Assembly (NCBI GenBank): GCA_031367325.1
Contig: JANLPQ010000038.1
Span: 1 to 64,000 of the forward strand
Reading direction: 5' to 3'
DNA: 64,000 nucleotides
Source of the DNA: JAAFIP01 sp031367325
GTDB taxonomy: Bacteria; Pseudomonadota; Gammaproteobacteria; Burkholderiales; Burkholderiaceae_C
Part shown: piece after piece, positions 16,679 to 25,399 of the stretch
How positions within the stretch are numbered: the first letter of the stretch is position 1
How the letters are laid out: every line of letters starts with the position of its first letter
Made by a program: the position numbers and the translations under genes
The notes under the pieces: generated by a model
Databases searched by the model: none
What the model was told of the DNA's origin: nothing
Seen by the model: only the letters and a program-made list of their open reading frames with translations

Positions 16679-17884
16679 ATGACCACCCAAGCCTTTATTT
16701 GTGACGCTGTTCGCACCCCCTTTGGCCGCTACAGTGGCGCGCTGAGCAGTGTGCGCACTGACGATTTGGCCGCTATCCCACTGCGCGCCTTAATGCAGCG
16801 CAACCCTGGTGTGGACTGGCAGGCCGTCACCGATATGGTCTATGGCTGCGTCAACCAAGCAGGCGAAGACAACCGCAATGTGGCGCACATGGCCAGTTTG
16901 CTGGCAGGCCTGCCGCACGAGCTGCCCGGCAGCACCATCAACCGCCTATGCGGCAGTGGCCTAGACGCTCTGGGCACGGCAGCGCGCGCTATCAAAAGTG
17001 GAGAGGCTGGCCTGATGATTGCAGGCGGGGTCGAGAGCATGAGCCGCGCACCCTACGTGATGGGCAAGGCCGACAGTGCCTTTAGTCGTAGTACACAAAT
17101 GTTTGACACCACCATCGGCTGGCGTTTTGTCAACAAGTTGATGAAAGAACAATACGGTGTAGACAGTATGCCCGAGACGGCAGAAAACGTAGCGACTGAT
17201 TACAAGATTAACCGCCTCTCGCAAGACAAGATGGCGCTAGCCAGTCAGATGAAAGCCGTCGCTGCGCAACAAGCGGGTTACTTTGACGCTGAAATCTTCC
17301 CAGTTACTATCGTTCAAAAAAAAGGCGACCCATTAATCGTCAGCCAAGACGAACATCCGCGTAGCACCACCATGGACGCGCTGGCCGAGCTCAAGCCAAT
17401 CGTTCGGCCCGACGGCACGGTGACGGCAGGCAATGCAAGTGGTGTGAATGATGGCGCTTGCGCCATCTTGCTGGCCAGCGAGGCTGAAGCTAAAAAACAT
17501 GGCCTCACCCCAAGAGCCCGGGTAGTGGGCATGGCCACTGCAGGCGTGCCGCCGCGTGTTATGGGTATCGGTCCCGCACCTGCAACGCAAAAAGTATTGG
17601 CGCTGACAGGTTTAAAAATAGAGCAAATGGACGTGATCGAGCTGAACGAAGCCTTTGCTGCCCAAGGCCTGGCCGTGCTGCGCCTGCTGGGCCTGCATGA
17701 CGACGATCCACGCGTCAACCCCAATGGTGGTGCTATAGCGCTGGGCCACCCACTGGGCGCATCGGGCGCACGCCTGGCCACCACGGCAGTTAACCAACTG
17801 CACCGCATCCAAGGCCGCTATGCGCTGTGCACTATGTGCATTGGCGTAGGGCAGGGCATTGCAGTCATCTTAGAAAGGGTATAA
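16679..17884 (+). CDS. pcaF: 3-oxoadipyl-CoA thiolase (PaaJ/PcaF-like)
   Basis: It catalyses thiolysis of 3-oxoadipyl-CoA to succinyl-CoA and acetyl-CoA, the last step shared by the phenylacetate and beta-ketoadipate routes. The nucleophilic cysteine is in STINRLCGSGLDAL (about residue 90). The other active-site motifs are NEAFAAQ, GGAIALGHPLGASGAR and CIGVGQG near the end. The stretch YGCVNQAGEDNRNVAHMA is diagnostic for the 3-oxoadipyl-CoA subgroup rather than acetoacetyl-CoA thiolases. It fits with paaABC 15 kb away, but it is not in that operon. Whether it should be called paaJ or pcaF cannot be decided from sequence. Confidence 0.9.
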   Translation: MTTQAFICDAVRTPFGRYSGALSSVRTDDLAAIPLRALMQRNPGVDWQAVTDMVYGCVNQAGEDNRNVAHMASLLAGLPHELPGSTINRLCGSGLDALGTAARAIKSGEAGLMIAGGVESMSRAPYVMGKADSAFSRSTQMFDTTIGWRFVNKLMKEQYGVDSMPETAENVATDYKINRLSQDKMALASQMKAVAAQQAGYFDAEIFPVTIVQKKGDPLIVSQDEHPRSTTMDALAELKPIVRPDGTVTAGNASGVNDGACAILLASEAEAKKHGLTPRARVVGMATAGVPPRVMGIGPAPATQKVLALTGLKIEQMDVIELNEAFAAQGLAVLRLLGLHDDDPRVNPNGGAIALGHPLGASGARLATTAVNQLHRIQGRYALCTMCIGVGQGIAVILERV

Positions 17885-17891
17885 AGACATT

Positions 17892-18467
17892 ATGAACATC
17901 ACCACTGAACAAATTTTTGACAACGCCCACACGGCTAGCGTGTACCTAGATAAACCGGTAGACGACGCGCTGCTGCACCAGTTGTACGACATGCTCAAGT
18001 GGGGCCCCACATCGGCCAACTGCTCGCCAGCGCGTATTCAGTTTGTCAAAAGCGTGGCGGCCAAAGCCAAGCTGGTGCCCTGCATGATCGACAGCAATGT
18101 GCAAAAAACCCAAAGCGCACCCATCACCGCCATCATCGGCATGGATATGCAGTTCTACGACAAGCTGCCCGAGCTGTTTGTGCACACCGATGCGCGCGCA
18201 TGGTTCGTCGGCAACCAACCGTCAATTGACGCTACAGCGTTTCGCAACAGTTCACTGCAAGGCGGCTATTTGATCATTGCGGCCCGTGCGCTGGGGCTTG
18301 ACTGTGGGCCGATGAGCGGGTTTGACGCTGGCAAGGTAGATGCTGCGTTTTGGAGTGGTACCCACGTGAAAACCAACTTTGTGTGCACCCTAGGCTATGC
18401 GGACCATGGCAAAACTTTTGCGCGCAACAAGCGTTTGTCGTTTGACGAAGCTTGCAGCATTGTGTAG
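17892..18467 (+). CDS. RutE/HadB-like nitroreductase (malonic semialdehyde reductase)
   Basis: It is an FMN-binding nitroreductase-family protein of 191 residues. The run LLHQLYDMLKWGPTSANCSP and the later RNSSLQGGYLIIAARALGLD, then GPMSGFD, are typical of the RutE subgroup, which reduces malonic semialdehyde to 3-hydroxypropionate. No other rut gene is nearby. It starts seven bases after the thiolase stop, so the two are probably cotranscribed. Confidence 0.85.
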   Translation: MNITTEQIFDNAHTASVYLDKPVDDALLHQLYDMLKWGPTSANCSPARIQFVKSVAAKAKLVPCMIDSNVQKTQSAPITAIIGMDMQFYDKLPELFVHTDARAWFVGNQPSIDATAFRNSSLQGGYLIIAARALGLDCGPMSGFDAGKVDAAFWSGTHVKTNFVCTLGYADHGKTFARNKRLSFDEACSIV

Positions 18468-18489
18468 TGACACTTGTTTTTGATCTGTC

Positions 18490-19245
18490 TTGAACTTTCC
18501 GCTGATCACTGACTGGCATTTTTATGCCATAGCCATTCCTGCGGTATTGCTACTGGGCTTAAGCAAAAGCGGATTTGGCGCAGGCTTTGGCTCGCTTGCC
18601 GTGCCCATGATGGCGCTAGTTATCACCGTGCCCCAAGCCGCCGCTATTTTGATGCCGGTGCTGCTCGTGATGGACCTGCTGGGCGTTGCCGCGTTTCGCA
18701 AAGAGTTTGACAAAAAACTGCTGATGTTCTTGCTACCCTGTGGCTTGGTGGGTATTGCCATCGGAGCTTTGTTGTTCAAACTGTTGCAAGCGCAGGTGGT
18801 GGCTGGCGTTGTCGGCGCCTTCACCTTGCTGTTTTTAGCCCAGCGGCTGCTGTTCCCGCCTAAAGCAGATGCACCACCACCCCCGCGCTGGCTGGGCGCA
18901 CTGCTCACCATCACCTCGGGGTTTACCAGCTTTATTGCCCACGCGGGCGGCCCGCCCATCAATGCGTATGCCATCCCGCTGAAGCTCAAACCCATTGTGT
19001 TTACGGCCACCATGGCGTACTTCTTTTTCATCATCAATCTGGCCAAGTGGGTTCCGTACGCGATGCTGGGTTTGTTAGATAGTCGAAACTTTGCCACGTC
19101 CGTAGCACTCTTACCGTTTGCTCCCATCGGTGTGTGGGTGGGCGTAAGAATTGCTAGGCATATTCAGCCCACTTTGTTTTACCGCTTGGTGTATTTAGGC
19201 ATGTTCCTTACCGGCGTTAAGTTAGTATGGGACGCATTAAAGTAG
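18490..19245 (+). CDS. TauE/SafE-family membrane exporter
   Basis: It is a polytopic protein of 251 residues with about eight membrane segments. The first holds GLSKSGFGAGFGSLAVPMM, and the second repeat has FTSFIAHAGGPPINAYAIP; these are the two signature regions of the TauE/SafE (DUF81) family, proposed to export sulfite or related organosulfur anions. The start is a TTG at 18490, since no in-frame ATG gives a complete first helix. The exact substrate is unknown. It precedes the SbmA-like gene by 12 bases. Confidence 0.85.
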   Translation: MNFPLITDWHFYAIAIPAVLLLGLSKSGFGAGFGSLAVPMMALVITVPQAAAILMPVLLVMDLLGVAAFRKEFDKKLLMFLLPCGLVGIAIGALLFKLLQAQVVAGVVGAFTLLFLAQRLLFPPKADAPPPPRWLGALLTITSGFTSFIAHAGGPPINAYAIPLKLKPIVFTATMAYFFFIINLAKWVPYAMLGLLDSRNFATSVALLPFAPIGVWVGVRIARHIQPTLFYRLVYLGMFLTGVKLVWDALK

Positions 19246-19257
19246 AGAAAGCTCGCC

Positions 19258-21186
19258 ATGACCCTCACTGCTAAATTGACTGACCTCAAAGCCCAAACCC
19301 GCAAAGTTTGGGCTTTGTCGCTTCCGTACTTTCAATCAGACCAAAAGTGGAAGGCGCGCGCCATGCTGGCACTCATCGTGGTGCTTAATCTAGGCACGGT
19401 GTACATGTCGGTACTGGTTAACGACTGGAACCGCGTGTTCTACGATGCACTGCAGGCCAAAAACGAGAAAGTATTTTGGCAAGAGGTGTGGCACTTTACG
19501 TATTTGGCTTTTACGTTTGTGGTGCTGGCGGTGTACAAGTTCTACGTTACCCAGCTGCTGGAGGTACGCTGGCGCAGTTGGATGACCACCGACACACTGC
19601 GCCGATGGATGGCCAACAAAGCTTTCTACACCATGGAGCTAATGCGCTTTAACCAAACCAACGGTAACGGTAACTCTAAGGGCAGTGCCAGCAGCATGAC
19701 AGCAGACAACCCCGACCAGCGCATTCAAGAAGACATTAATTTATTTACCAACTACACCGTGTCGCTTAGCATGGGGCTGCTCAATTCGGTGGTCACCTTG
19801 GTCAGTTTTATTGGCGTGTTGTGGGGTTTGAGCGGGTTGACCAGCTTTACACTGGGCGGCAGCACCTATGAGATAGCGGGTTTTATGGTGTGGGCCGCGC
19901 TGTTGTATTCTGCTGCGGGTAGCGTGATTGCGCACTACATTGGCAAGCCGCAGATTAGCTTAAATTTTCTGCAGCAACGTTACGAGGCCGATTTTCGCCA
20001 CCACTTGGTGCGCGTGCGCGAGCACAGCGAAGCGATTGCCCTAGATAAAGGTGAACAGGTAGAAGGCAAAGCTCTAGACCAAAGATTTGCCGCTGTGCTG
20101 GCAAACTATTTGCAGTTGCTAATTGCACAAAAGCGACTGACGTGGTTTGCCTCGGGCTACGGGCAATCGGCCATTATTTTCCCCTTGCTGTTGGCTGCAC
20201 CGCAGTACTTTAAGGGCACCATCCAGATCGGCCAATTTATGCAAATAGGCTCGGCGTTTGGCTATGTGCAAAGTGCGCTGAGCTGGCTGGTGGACAACTA
20301 TCCTAACTTGGCTATTTGGAAGGCCACGACAGACCGGCTAACCAGCTTTGAAGTGTCTCTGCACAGCATTGAACAACAAAAATATAAGCAAAATGAGGCT
20401 CTAACCCGAGTAAATCCTGCTCAAGCAGCTATTGAAAATATAGCGCATAACGATCTGCAATTGCACAATATGGCGCTGGCCTTGCCCAACGGCAGCCCAC
20501 TGGCGCGCAACATCAACCTCACCGCGCAGCTAGGTGATGCCATCATCGTCAGCGGCCCGTCGGGCAGCGGCAAGAGCACGCTGTTTCGCAGTGTGGCGGG
20601 TATTTGGCCTTTTAGTAACCTAGGCGCGGCAGGTCAGCTTACGCGCCCTGATGGGTTTGACGCGCAAGCCATGTTTGTGCCGCAGCGGCCCTACTTTCCT
20701 AACGCCAGTTTGCGTGCCGCGCTAGCCTACCCGGAGGATGCCAACCACTACAGCGACAACGCATTGCGCACCGCGCTAGACGACGCCTTGCTGCCCGATT
20801 TAAAAACGTGCCTAGACGACGAAGACGCGTGGGACCAAAAACTATCGGGTGGCGAGCAGCAGCGCCTGGCGCTGGCCCGTGTGTTTTTGAAAAAACCACG
20901 CTGGGTGTTTGCCGACGAAGCCACCAGCGCGCTAGACCCTGTGGCCGAGCACACGCTGTACACCCGCTTGTTGGCGCAAGTACGTAGTGTGGGCGGTGCG
21001 CTGGTGTCGATTGCACACCGCCCCTCGGTGGCAGACTTTCACACCACGCAATGGACTTTTGCACCCGCGCCTGCGGGGCACGATGCGCAAAATAACCATG
21101 ATGGCCAAGACGCAAAATTTACCGTGTCATCGGCTGCGCGCCCACCATCGGTGCGGGTTGATACAAGTCTTATAAATGCCCCGTAA
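19258..21186 (+). CDS. SbmA/BacA-type ABC transporter, fused permease and ATPase (YddA-like)
   Basis: The N-terminal half is an ABC_membrane_2 domain of about six helices (residues 30-360) with the family feature VNDWNRVFYDALQ. The C-terminal ATPase (about 400-590) has Walker A GPSGSGKST, signature LSGGEQQRLALAR, Walker B WVFADEATSALD and a histidine in SIAHRPS. Residues about 382-395 of the linker (TRVNPAQAAIENIAHN) are encoded by a dispersed repeat copy (20407-20442). A disordered tail of about 35 residues ends the protein. Relatives import or export peptides or cobalamin-like molecules; the substrate here is unknown. Confidence 0.9.
   Translation: MTLTAKLTDLKAQTRKVWALSLPYFQSDQKWKARAMLALIVVLNLGTVYMSVLVNDWNRVFYDALQAKNEKVFWQEVWHFTYLAFTFVVLAVYKFYVTQLLEVRWRSWMTTDTLRRWMANKAFYTMELMRFNQTNGNGNSKGSASSMTADNPDQRIQEDINLFTNYTVSLSMGLLNSVVTLVSFIGVLWGLSGLTSFTLGGSTYEIAGFMVWAALLYSAAGSVIAHYIGKPQISLNFLQQRYEADFRHHLVRVREHSEAIALDKGEQVEGKALDQRFAAVLANYLQLLIAQKRLTWFASGYGQSAIIFPLLLAAPQYFKGTIQIGQFMQIGSAFGYVQSALSWLVDNYPNLAIWKATTDRLTSFEVSLHSIEQQKYKQNEALTRVNPAQAAIENIAHNDLQLHNMALALPNGSPLARNINLTAQLGDAIIVSGPSGSGKSTLFRSVAGIWPFSNLGAAGQLTRPDGFDAQAMFVPQRPYFPNASLRAALAYPEDANHYSDNALRTALDDALLPDLKTCLDDEDAWDQKLSGGEQQRLALARVFLKKPRWVFADEATSALDPVAEHTLYTRLLAQVRSVGGALVSIAHRPSVADFHTTQWTFAPAPAGHDAQNNHDGQDAKFTVSSAARPPSVRVDTSLINAP
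20407..20442 (-). repeat. CTGCTTGAGCAG repeat, copy inside the ABC transporter gene
   Basis: It reads CGAGTAAATCCTGCTCAAGC then AGCTATTGAAAATATA. It encodes VNPAQAAIENIA in the linker between the permease and ATPase domains. Confidence 0.85.
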
Positions 21187-21288
21187 AGCTGTGTAAAGCC
21201 TGCCAACGCAGCCTAGCCAGCGCGCGTTAAGCAGTCACACAATAGAGCCACCCTCAGTGCTTGGGGGCCAGCTTTTCAGGAGATTTTT

Positions 21289-22797
21289 ATGCCACATCGC
21301 CGTTCTTTGTTGGTATGCGCGTCGCGTACGTCGGCTGCCGCACTGGCCTTGGCCCTGCCGCTGGGCTTGCTGTTGAGCGGCCCCGCAGTAGCCCAGTCAG
21401 TCACTACACCTGCTGCAACGCAGGCAGACAACAGCTCAGCTGCTGTGTGGCGCGCTACCTCCCGCCTAGGCTACGGCCCCAGCCCCGCCAGCGCGCAGGC
21501 TGCACAAACAGGTGCCAAAGCCTGGGCACTGCAGCAAATTGACGCCGCATTCAATGCCAGCCAAAAAGCACCCAACATTCCAGCCGAACTAGCCGGTTTT
21601 AACGCCCCCGTTAACGACCTGGCACGCGACTACCACGCCTATACCGAAGAACGCAAACGCCAGCGTGAACGCCCCGTAGCTGATGCAGGTAACAGCATGA
21701 GTAGGGCCAGCACCTCCGCCACCATGGCCATGCCCATGCAAGACGAACAATTTTTGCGCGAGATGGTGCGCACCAGCGCAGCGTGGCGCATCATGTCGTG
21801 CAGCGACGCCGCGATAGAGCAACCGCTGCTGGCCAAAATGACCGAGTTTTGGTTTAACCATCTGAACGTCTCCGTCACCAAGGGTAATACGCGCGCCTTT
21901 ACGGGCAACTACCTTGCCACTGCCATCCGCACCAACGCGCTGGGCAAGTTTGAAGACCTGCTGCTGGCCAGCGCGCACCACCCTGCCATGCTGCTGTACC
22001 TAGACCAAGCCCAAAGCAATGTGCGCGGCATCAACGAAAACTACGCCCGCGAGCTGATGGAGCTGCACACCCTGGGCGTAGACGCTGGCTACACCCAAAC
22101 CGATGTGCGCGAGCTGGCGCGCATTTTGACAGGCTGGTCGGTGGCGTTTGGCCAAGGCCAAGCGTTCAGGTTTAACGAGCGCCAGCACGACACTGGCGAC
22201 AAGGTGCTGCTAGGCAAAACTTTTAAAAACGCTGGTGTGCGCGAGGGTGAAGAAGCTATACGCATGCTGGCCCACCACCCCGCTACAGCGCAGCGCATTG
22301 CCAAGCGGCTGGCCACCACATTTATCAGTGACAAGCCCAGCCAAGCCGTGGTCGACAAGCTGGCCGTCAGCTTCCTGCGCACGCAGGGCGACATTCGCGC
22401 GGTAATGCAAACGCTGGTCGAGCTGCCTGATTTTTGGCAGGCAGAGAACACCTTGTTCAAAACCCCGCTGGACTTTGCCTGCTCAGCCTTGGTGGCCCGT
22501 GGCGGTGTGCGCGAGCCGCGCGATGTGCAGCAAACCGTAGGTTTTTTATCGCAAGCCGGCCAGCCCCTGCACGCCTGGCAAACACCCGACGGCTACAAGA
22601 CTGATGCAGCCACCTGGCTAGCACCCGAGGCGCTCACCCGTCGTGCCGACCATGCTATTAACCTGGGGGCCCGCATGGCCGAGCCTACTTATTTGCAGCC
22701 TTTTTTAAGCGCCGCCAGCCGCGACCGCATAGCCCGCGAAGCGCCTAATCTGCGCAGCGGCCTGCTGCTGGCCAGCCCAGACTTTATGAACAAGTAA
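21289..22797 (+). CDS. DUF1800 family secreted protein
   Basis: A signal peptide (about 1-35, ending GPAVAQS) precedes the DUF1800 domain. The domain begins with AVWRATSRLGYGPSPASAQ. It holds MTEFWFNHLNVSV, the NENYARELMELHTLGV motif and LTGWSV, all characteristic. Function is unknown; DUF1800 proteins are regularly encoded directly before DUF1501 proteins, as here, and the pair is thought to work together at the envelope. AGGAGA lies upstream of the ATG. Confidence 0.92.
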   Translation: MPHRRSLLVCASRTSAAALALALPLGLLLSGPAVAQSVTTPAATQADNSSAAVWRATSRLGYGPSPASAQAAQTGAKAWALQQIDAAFNASQKAPNIPAELAGFNAPVNDLARDYHAYTEERKRQRERPVADAGNSMSRASTSATMAMPMQDEQFLREMVRTSAAWRIMSCSDAAIEQPLLAKMTEFWFNHLNVSVTKGNTRAFTGNYLATAIRTNALGKFEDLLLASAHHPAMLLYLDQAQSNVRGINENYARELMELHTLGVDAGYTQTDVRELARILTGWSVAFGQGQAFRFNERQHDTGDKVLLGKTFKNAGVREGEEAIRMLAHHPATAQRIAKRLATTFISDKPSQAVVDKLAVSFLRTQGDIRAVMQTLVELPDFWQAENTLFKTPLDFACSALVARGGVREPRDVQQTVGFLSQAGQPLHAWQTPDGYKTDAATWLAPEALTRRADHAINLGARMAEPTYLQPFLSAASRDRIAREAPNLRSGLLLASPDFMNK

Positions 22798-22842
22798 ACG
22801 CGTTTTTATAATTTTGTACAAACCATTAATTTGGAGTTTGCC

Positions 22843-24246
22843 ATGCATACAGCATCGTCATCACACCACCCGCTGTCACGCCACACGCTGCCACATCAAG
22901 CAATGTCACGCCGTCATTTGCTCAACACACTAGGCGTAGGCTTGGCCATTGCCGCCAGCCCGCACGCGTGGGCGCAAGCGGCCCCTATAGGTACCAAGTC
23001 TGCGAGCCAAAGCCGAGGCCGCTTAGTCGTCGTCTTCTTGCGTGGCGCCTACGATGGCTTGTCTGCTTTTGTGCCTTATGCCGACCCCGAGTATTACAAG
23101 CTGCGTCCCAACATCGGCATTGCCACACCTGACGGCACAGCCGACACCGCGCTTAAACTAGACGACACCTTTGCCATGCACCCCAGCATGGCCGCACTCA
23201 TGCCGCTGTGGCAGCAAGGCGTGCTCAGCTTTGTCCCCGCAGCCGGGCTGCCTGCGCCAAACCGGTCGCACTTTGACGCGCAGTACCAAATGGAAATTGC
23301 CAATCCCGGCAAGTCCAGCAGCGCACCCGGTTGGCTCAACAAACTGGCCGCGCAGAGCAAAACGCCCACTGCGTTAGGCGTAGGCGAGGCCAACCCCGCC
23401 ATCTTGGCAGGCGACGCCCAAGTCAAGCTGATTCCCCAAGGCCAGGCCGCAGAACGCATCGGCGTGCTGGCCAACCCCACGCAGCGCCAAGCGCTGATGG
23501 ACTTGTACGCAGGCAACGACAAAGTCAGCACCGCCTTTCGCCAAGGGGCCGACAGCCGCATGCAAAGTGCGCAAGAACTCAGCACCGAAAAAACCGCCAT
23601 GGACACGCGGCGCGAAACTACCGCCCGCGAGATGAAACGCAAGATGGACCGCCCGCTAGACAAAGACGGTACCCCTGTCAACACCGCCGCACAAAACGCC
23701 CAAATGCTAGCCGCCAGCAACGGCGCAGCCGACCCCGTAGGCCTGCAGCTAGACGCCTACCACCTAGGCACGTTGATGCGCAACGACCGCAACCTGACGC
23801 TAGGTTTTTTGTCTGCAGGCGGCTGGGACACCCATGCCAACCAAGGTAACGCCACAGGACAGCTGGCCGACAAGCTGGGCAACTTAGCCAAGGGCATCGC
23901 ACAACTGCGCCAAGATTTCAGCGAACCCGGCGACACCATCGTAGTGATGAGCGAGTTTGGCCGCACCAGCGCCGAGAACGGCACACGCGGCACCGACCAT
24001 GGCTTTGGCAACGCGCTATGGCTGGTGGGCAGCCGCGTGCAAGGCGGTAAGTGGCACGGCAAGTGGACAGGCCTAGCACGCGGCAACCTGAACGACAACC
24101 GCGACCTGCCCGCCCACCACGACTACCGCGCCGTATTGGCGCAGGTGTTGCGCGGCACGTTTGGTTTGTCAGACTCGGCATTGGCTACGGTGCTGCCGGG
24201 TGCTAAGTGGGACGCGGGCCTGGACAGTCTGTTGCGTAAGGCATAA
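22843..24246 (+). CDS. DUF1501 family protein with Tat-like signal
   Basis: The N-terminal region contains MSRRHLLNTLGVGLAIAASP, a twin-arginine-like signal ending near HAWAQA, so export is likely. The DUF1501 domain, a member of the alkaline-phosphatase/sulfatase fold, shows VVFLRGAYDGLSAFVPY, LPAPNRSHFDAQYQMEI, GWDTHANQG and VMSEFGRTSAENGTRGTDHG, which would hold the metal ligands. The ATG at 22843 with a GGAG eight bases upstream is preferred over the TTG at 22831. It is cotranscribed with the DUF1800 gene. Confidence 0.92.
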   Translation: MHTASSSHHPLSRHTLPHQAMSRRHLLNTLGVGLAIAASPHAWAQAAPIGTKSASQSRGRLVVVFLRGAYDGLSAFVPYADPEYYKLRPNIGIATPDGTADTALKLDDTFAMHPSMAALMPLWQQGVLSFVPAAGLPAPNRSHFDAQYQMEIANPGKSSSAPGWLNKLAAQSKTPTALGVGEANPAILAGDAQVKLIPQGQAAERIGVLANPTQRQALMDLYAGNDKVSTAFRQGADSRMQSAQELSTEKTAMDTRRETTAREMKRKMDRPLDKDGTPVNTAAQNAQMLAASNGAADPVGLQLDAYHLGTLMRNDRNLTLGFLSAGGWDTHANQGNATGQLADKLGNLAKGIAQLRQDFSEPGDTIVVMSEFGRTSAENGTRGTDHGFGNALWLVGSRVQGGKWHGKWTGLARGNLNDNRDLPAHHDYRAVLAQVLRGTFGLSDSALATVLPGAKWDAGLDSLLRKA

Positions 24247-24263
24247 CTTGAGTTACATGGGCG

Positions 24264-24316
24264 CTATTAATTAAATAGCTGCTTGAGCATTATCTGCGGC
24301 TTCAACAGCCTGAAAC
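24264..24316 (+). repeat. CTGCTTGAGCAG repeat, copy between DUF1501 and CI-like genes
   Basis: It reads TTAAATAGCTGCTTGAGCAT then TATCTGCGGC, with a second small hairpin GGCTT-CAAC-AGCCT. It lies between convergent genes. Confidence 0.75.
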
Positions 24317-24346
24317 GCTTGCCAAATCAAGTTCTGTAAACAGCTT

Positions 24347-24751
24347 TCATTGCTTTTTTTTTGCGTTCACAGTGGGTGCAAGCGTGATCATCGTCACAAT
24401 GGCCTCGCGTAATTTGGGGTGCATATCACGCAGCTTTTGTATCAGCTGTACCTCTTTGGCACCTAGCAGGTTTACTTGTTTCGCTTGTTGTGCAAAAAAA
24501 TGGCTCGGTGTATTTTCTGCCACTTCATTGGCGGCAGAATGCAGCGTATCGCCGTACAGCAACCACTGGGTGGAACAGTTGGTACGCTGCACCACGTCTT
24601 GCACCACCTTGGCAGGAATTTGCCTGCGTTGCCGCCACACGCGAAACGTGGCTTCGTCTTTGCCCAACGACATAGCCAGCGCGCCCCAATCATTTAGCTC
24701 CAATACCTCAGCCATGCGGGCCAGAACGTTATCTACTTGGATTTCAGTCAT
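24347..24751 (-). CDS. Phage CI-repressor-type HTH protein
   Basis: The 134-residue protein has the fold of the bacteriophage CI repressor N-terminal domain (Pfam Phage_CI_repr type). The helix-turn-helix is LAMSLGKDEATFRVWRQRRQ, followed by IPAKVVQDVVQRTNCSTQWL and LYGD, the usual end of that domain. It lacks the LexA-like peptidase domain, so it would not be cleaved by RecA. The rest of the protein is a helical tail. It faces a Ner-like gene across three direct repeats, which looks like a phage lysogeny switch without a phage. Confidence 0.85.
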   Translation of the reverse strand: MTEIQVDNVLARMAEVLELNDWGALAMSLGKDEATFRVWRQRRQIPAKVVQDVVQRTNCSTQWLLYGDTLHSAANEVAENTPSHFFAQQAKQVNLLGAKEVQLIQKLRDMHPKLREAIVTMITLAPTVNAKKKQ

Positions 24752-24783
24752 TCACCATAGCTTCCTGCAGAGCTGCTTGACAC

Positions 24784-24834
24784 GTTTCATTTTGATAGAT
24801 AAGATATGTTTCAATTTGAAATGTTTCACTTTGA
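24784..24834. promoter_or_regulatory. Three operator-like direct repeats between CI-like and Ner-like genes
   Basis: GTTTCATTTTGA (24784-24795), GTTTCAATTTGA (24808-24819) and GTTTCACTTTGA (24823-24834) share GTTTCANTTTGA and lie 24 and 15 bases apart in the 101-base divergent promoter region. They are the obvious candidates for binding by one or both of the flanking phage-type regulators. Confidence 0.65.
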
Positions 24835-24852
24835 TCTGAGCTTACCATCGAA

Positions 24853-25095
24853 ATGCATCCTGAACAAATCAAGGCAGAAATACGCATGAAAGGCGCTACA
24901 CCTTCCAGCCTGGCCGATGGTATGAACCGCTCTCGCATGCTGATCAGCAATGTGATCCATGGTCGCGCAGTGTCACGCCCCGTGGCGCAGCAAATCTCCA
25001 CATTCTTGGGTAAGTCGCTTCACGACTTGTGGCCAGGCAAGTACGGCCAGGAAGGTCTTGCGCGCCCAACACCCCTGCGCAGATCGTTCAAATAA
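24853..25095 (+). CDS. Ner/Nlp-family winged-helix DNA-binding protein
   Basis: The 80-residue protein matches the Mu Ner / Nlp (SfsB) type. The sequence HPEQIKAEIRMKGATPSSLA opens it, the recognition helix region is NRSRMLISNVIHGRAVSRPV and it ends AQQISTFLGKSLHDLWPGKY. In Mu-like phages Ner represses the early operon opposite the main repressor. Here it is divergent from a CI-type gene, but no transposase or structural phage genes are nearby, so this may be a domesticated switch. Confidence 0.85.
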   Translation: MHPEQIKAEIRMKGATPSSLADGMNRSRMLISNVIHGRAVSRPVAQQISTFLGKSLHDLWPGKYGQEGLARPTPLRRSFK

Positions 25096-25142
25096 ACCCG
25101 CCCCCGGATTCAAGTCCTCAGTTTCTCCACATCACAAAGCCC

Positions 25143-25343
25143 ATGAACAAACAACAAACCATTGCCGCTCTACAGACACTCGCATCAGAGCAAAAAATCC
25201 TGGCCCAGTTGTACGAGGACGTTAGCGAAGAGATGCATGAACCCACGTTGTCCGATGAGCCCACGATGGGTGAACGGTTTAACTCCAACGTCGCCGCTTT
25301 GACGGCGGCTATTGACCATATCAGCGGTGCAAGCCCTGGATAA
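25143..25343 (+). CDS. Small acidic hypothetical protein downstream of the Ner-like gene
   Basis: This 66-residue ORF starts MNKQQTIAALQTLASEQKIL and is acidic and helical (QLYEDVSEEMHEPTLSDEPT). It begins 47 bases after the Ner-like stop and could be controlled by the same switch. I do not recognise it. The in-frame extension upstream overlaps the Ner-like gene and is less likely. Confidence 0.5.
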   Translation: MNKQQTIAALQTLASEQKILAQLYEDVSEEMHEPTLSDEPTMGERFNSNVAALTAAIDHISGASPG

Positions 25344-25399
25344 CAAACTACACCGCAGGCTAATCATCAGGTGATGAACGAATCGGCGATACTCGTTGC

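Noticed and set aside
24347..25343. CI/Ner genes as evidence for a prophage
   Set aside because: No integrase, transposase, packaging or structural gene is found on either side; flanking genes are ordinary bacterial genes, so only an isolated switch can be supported.
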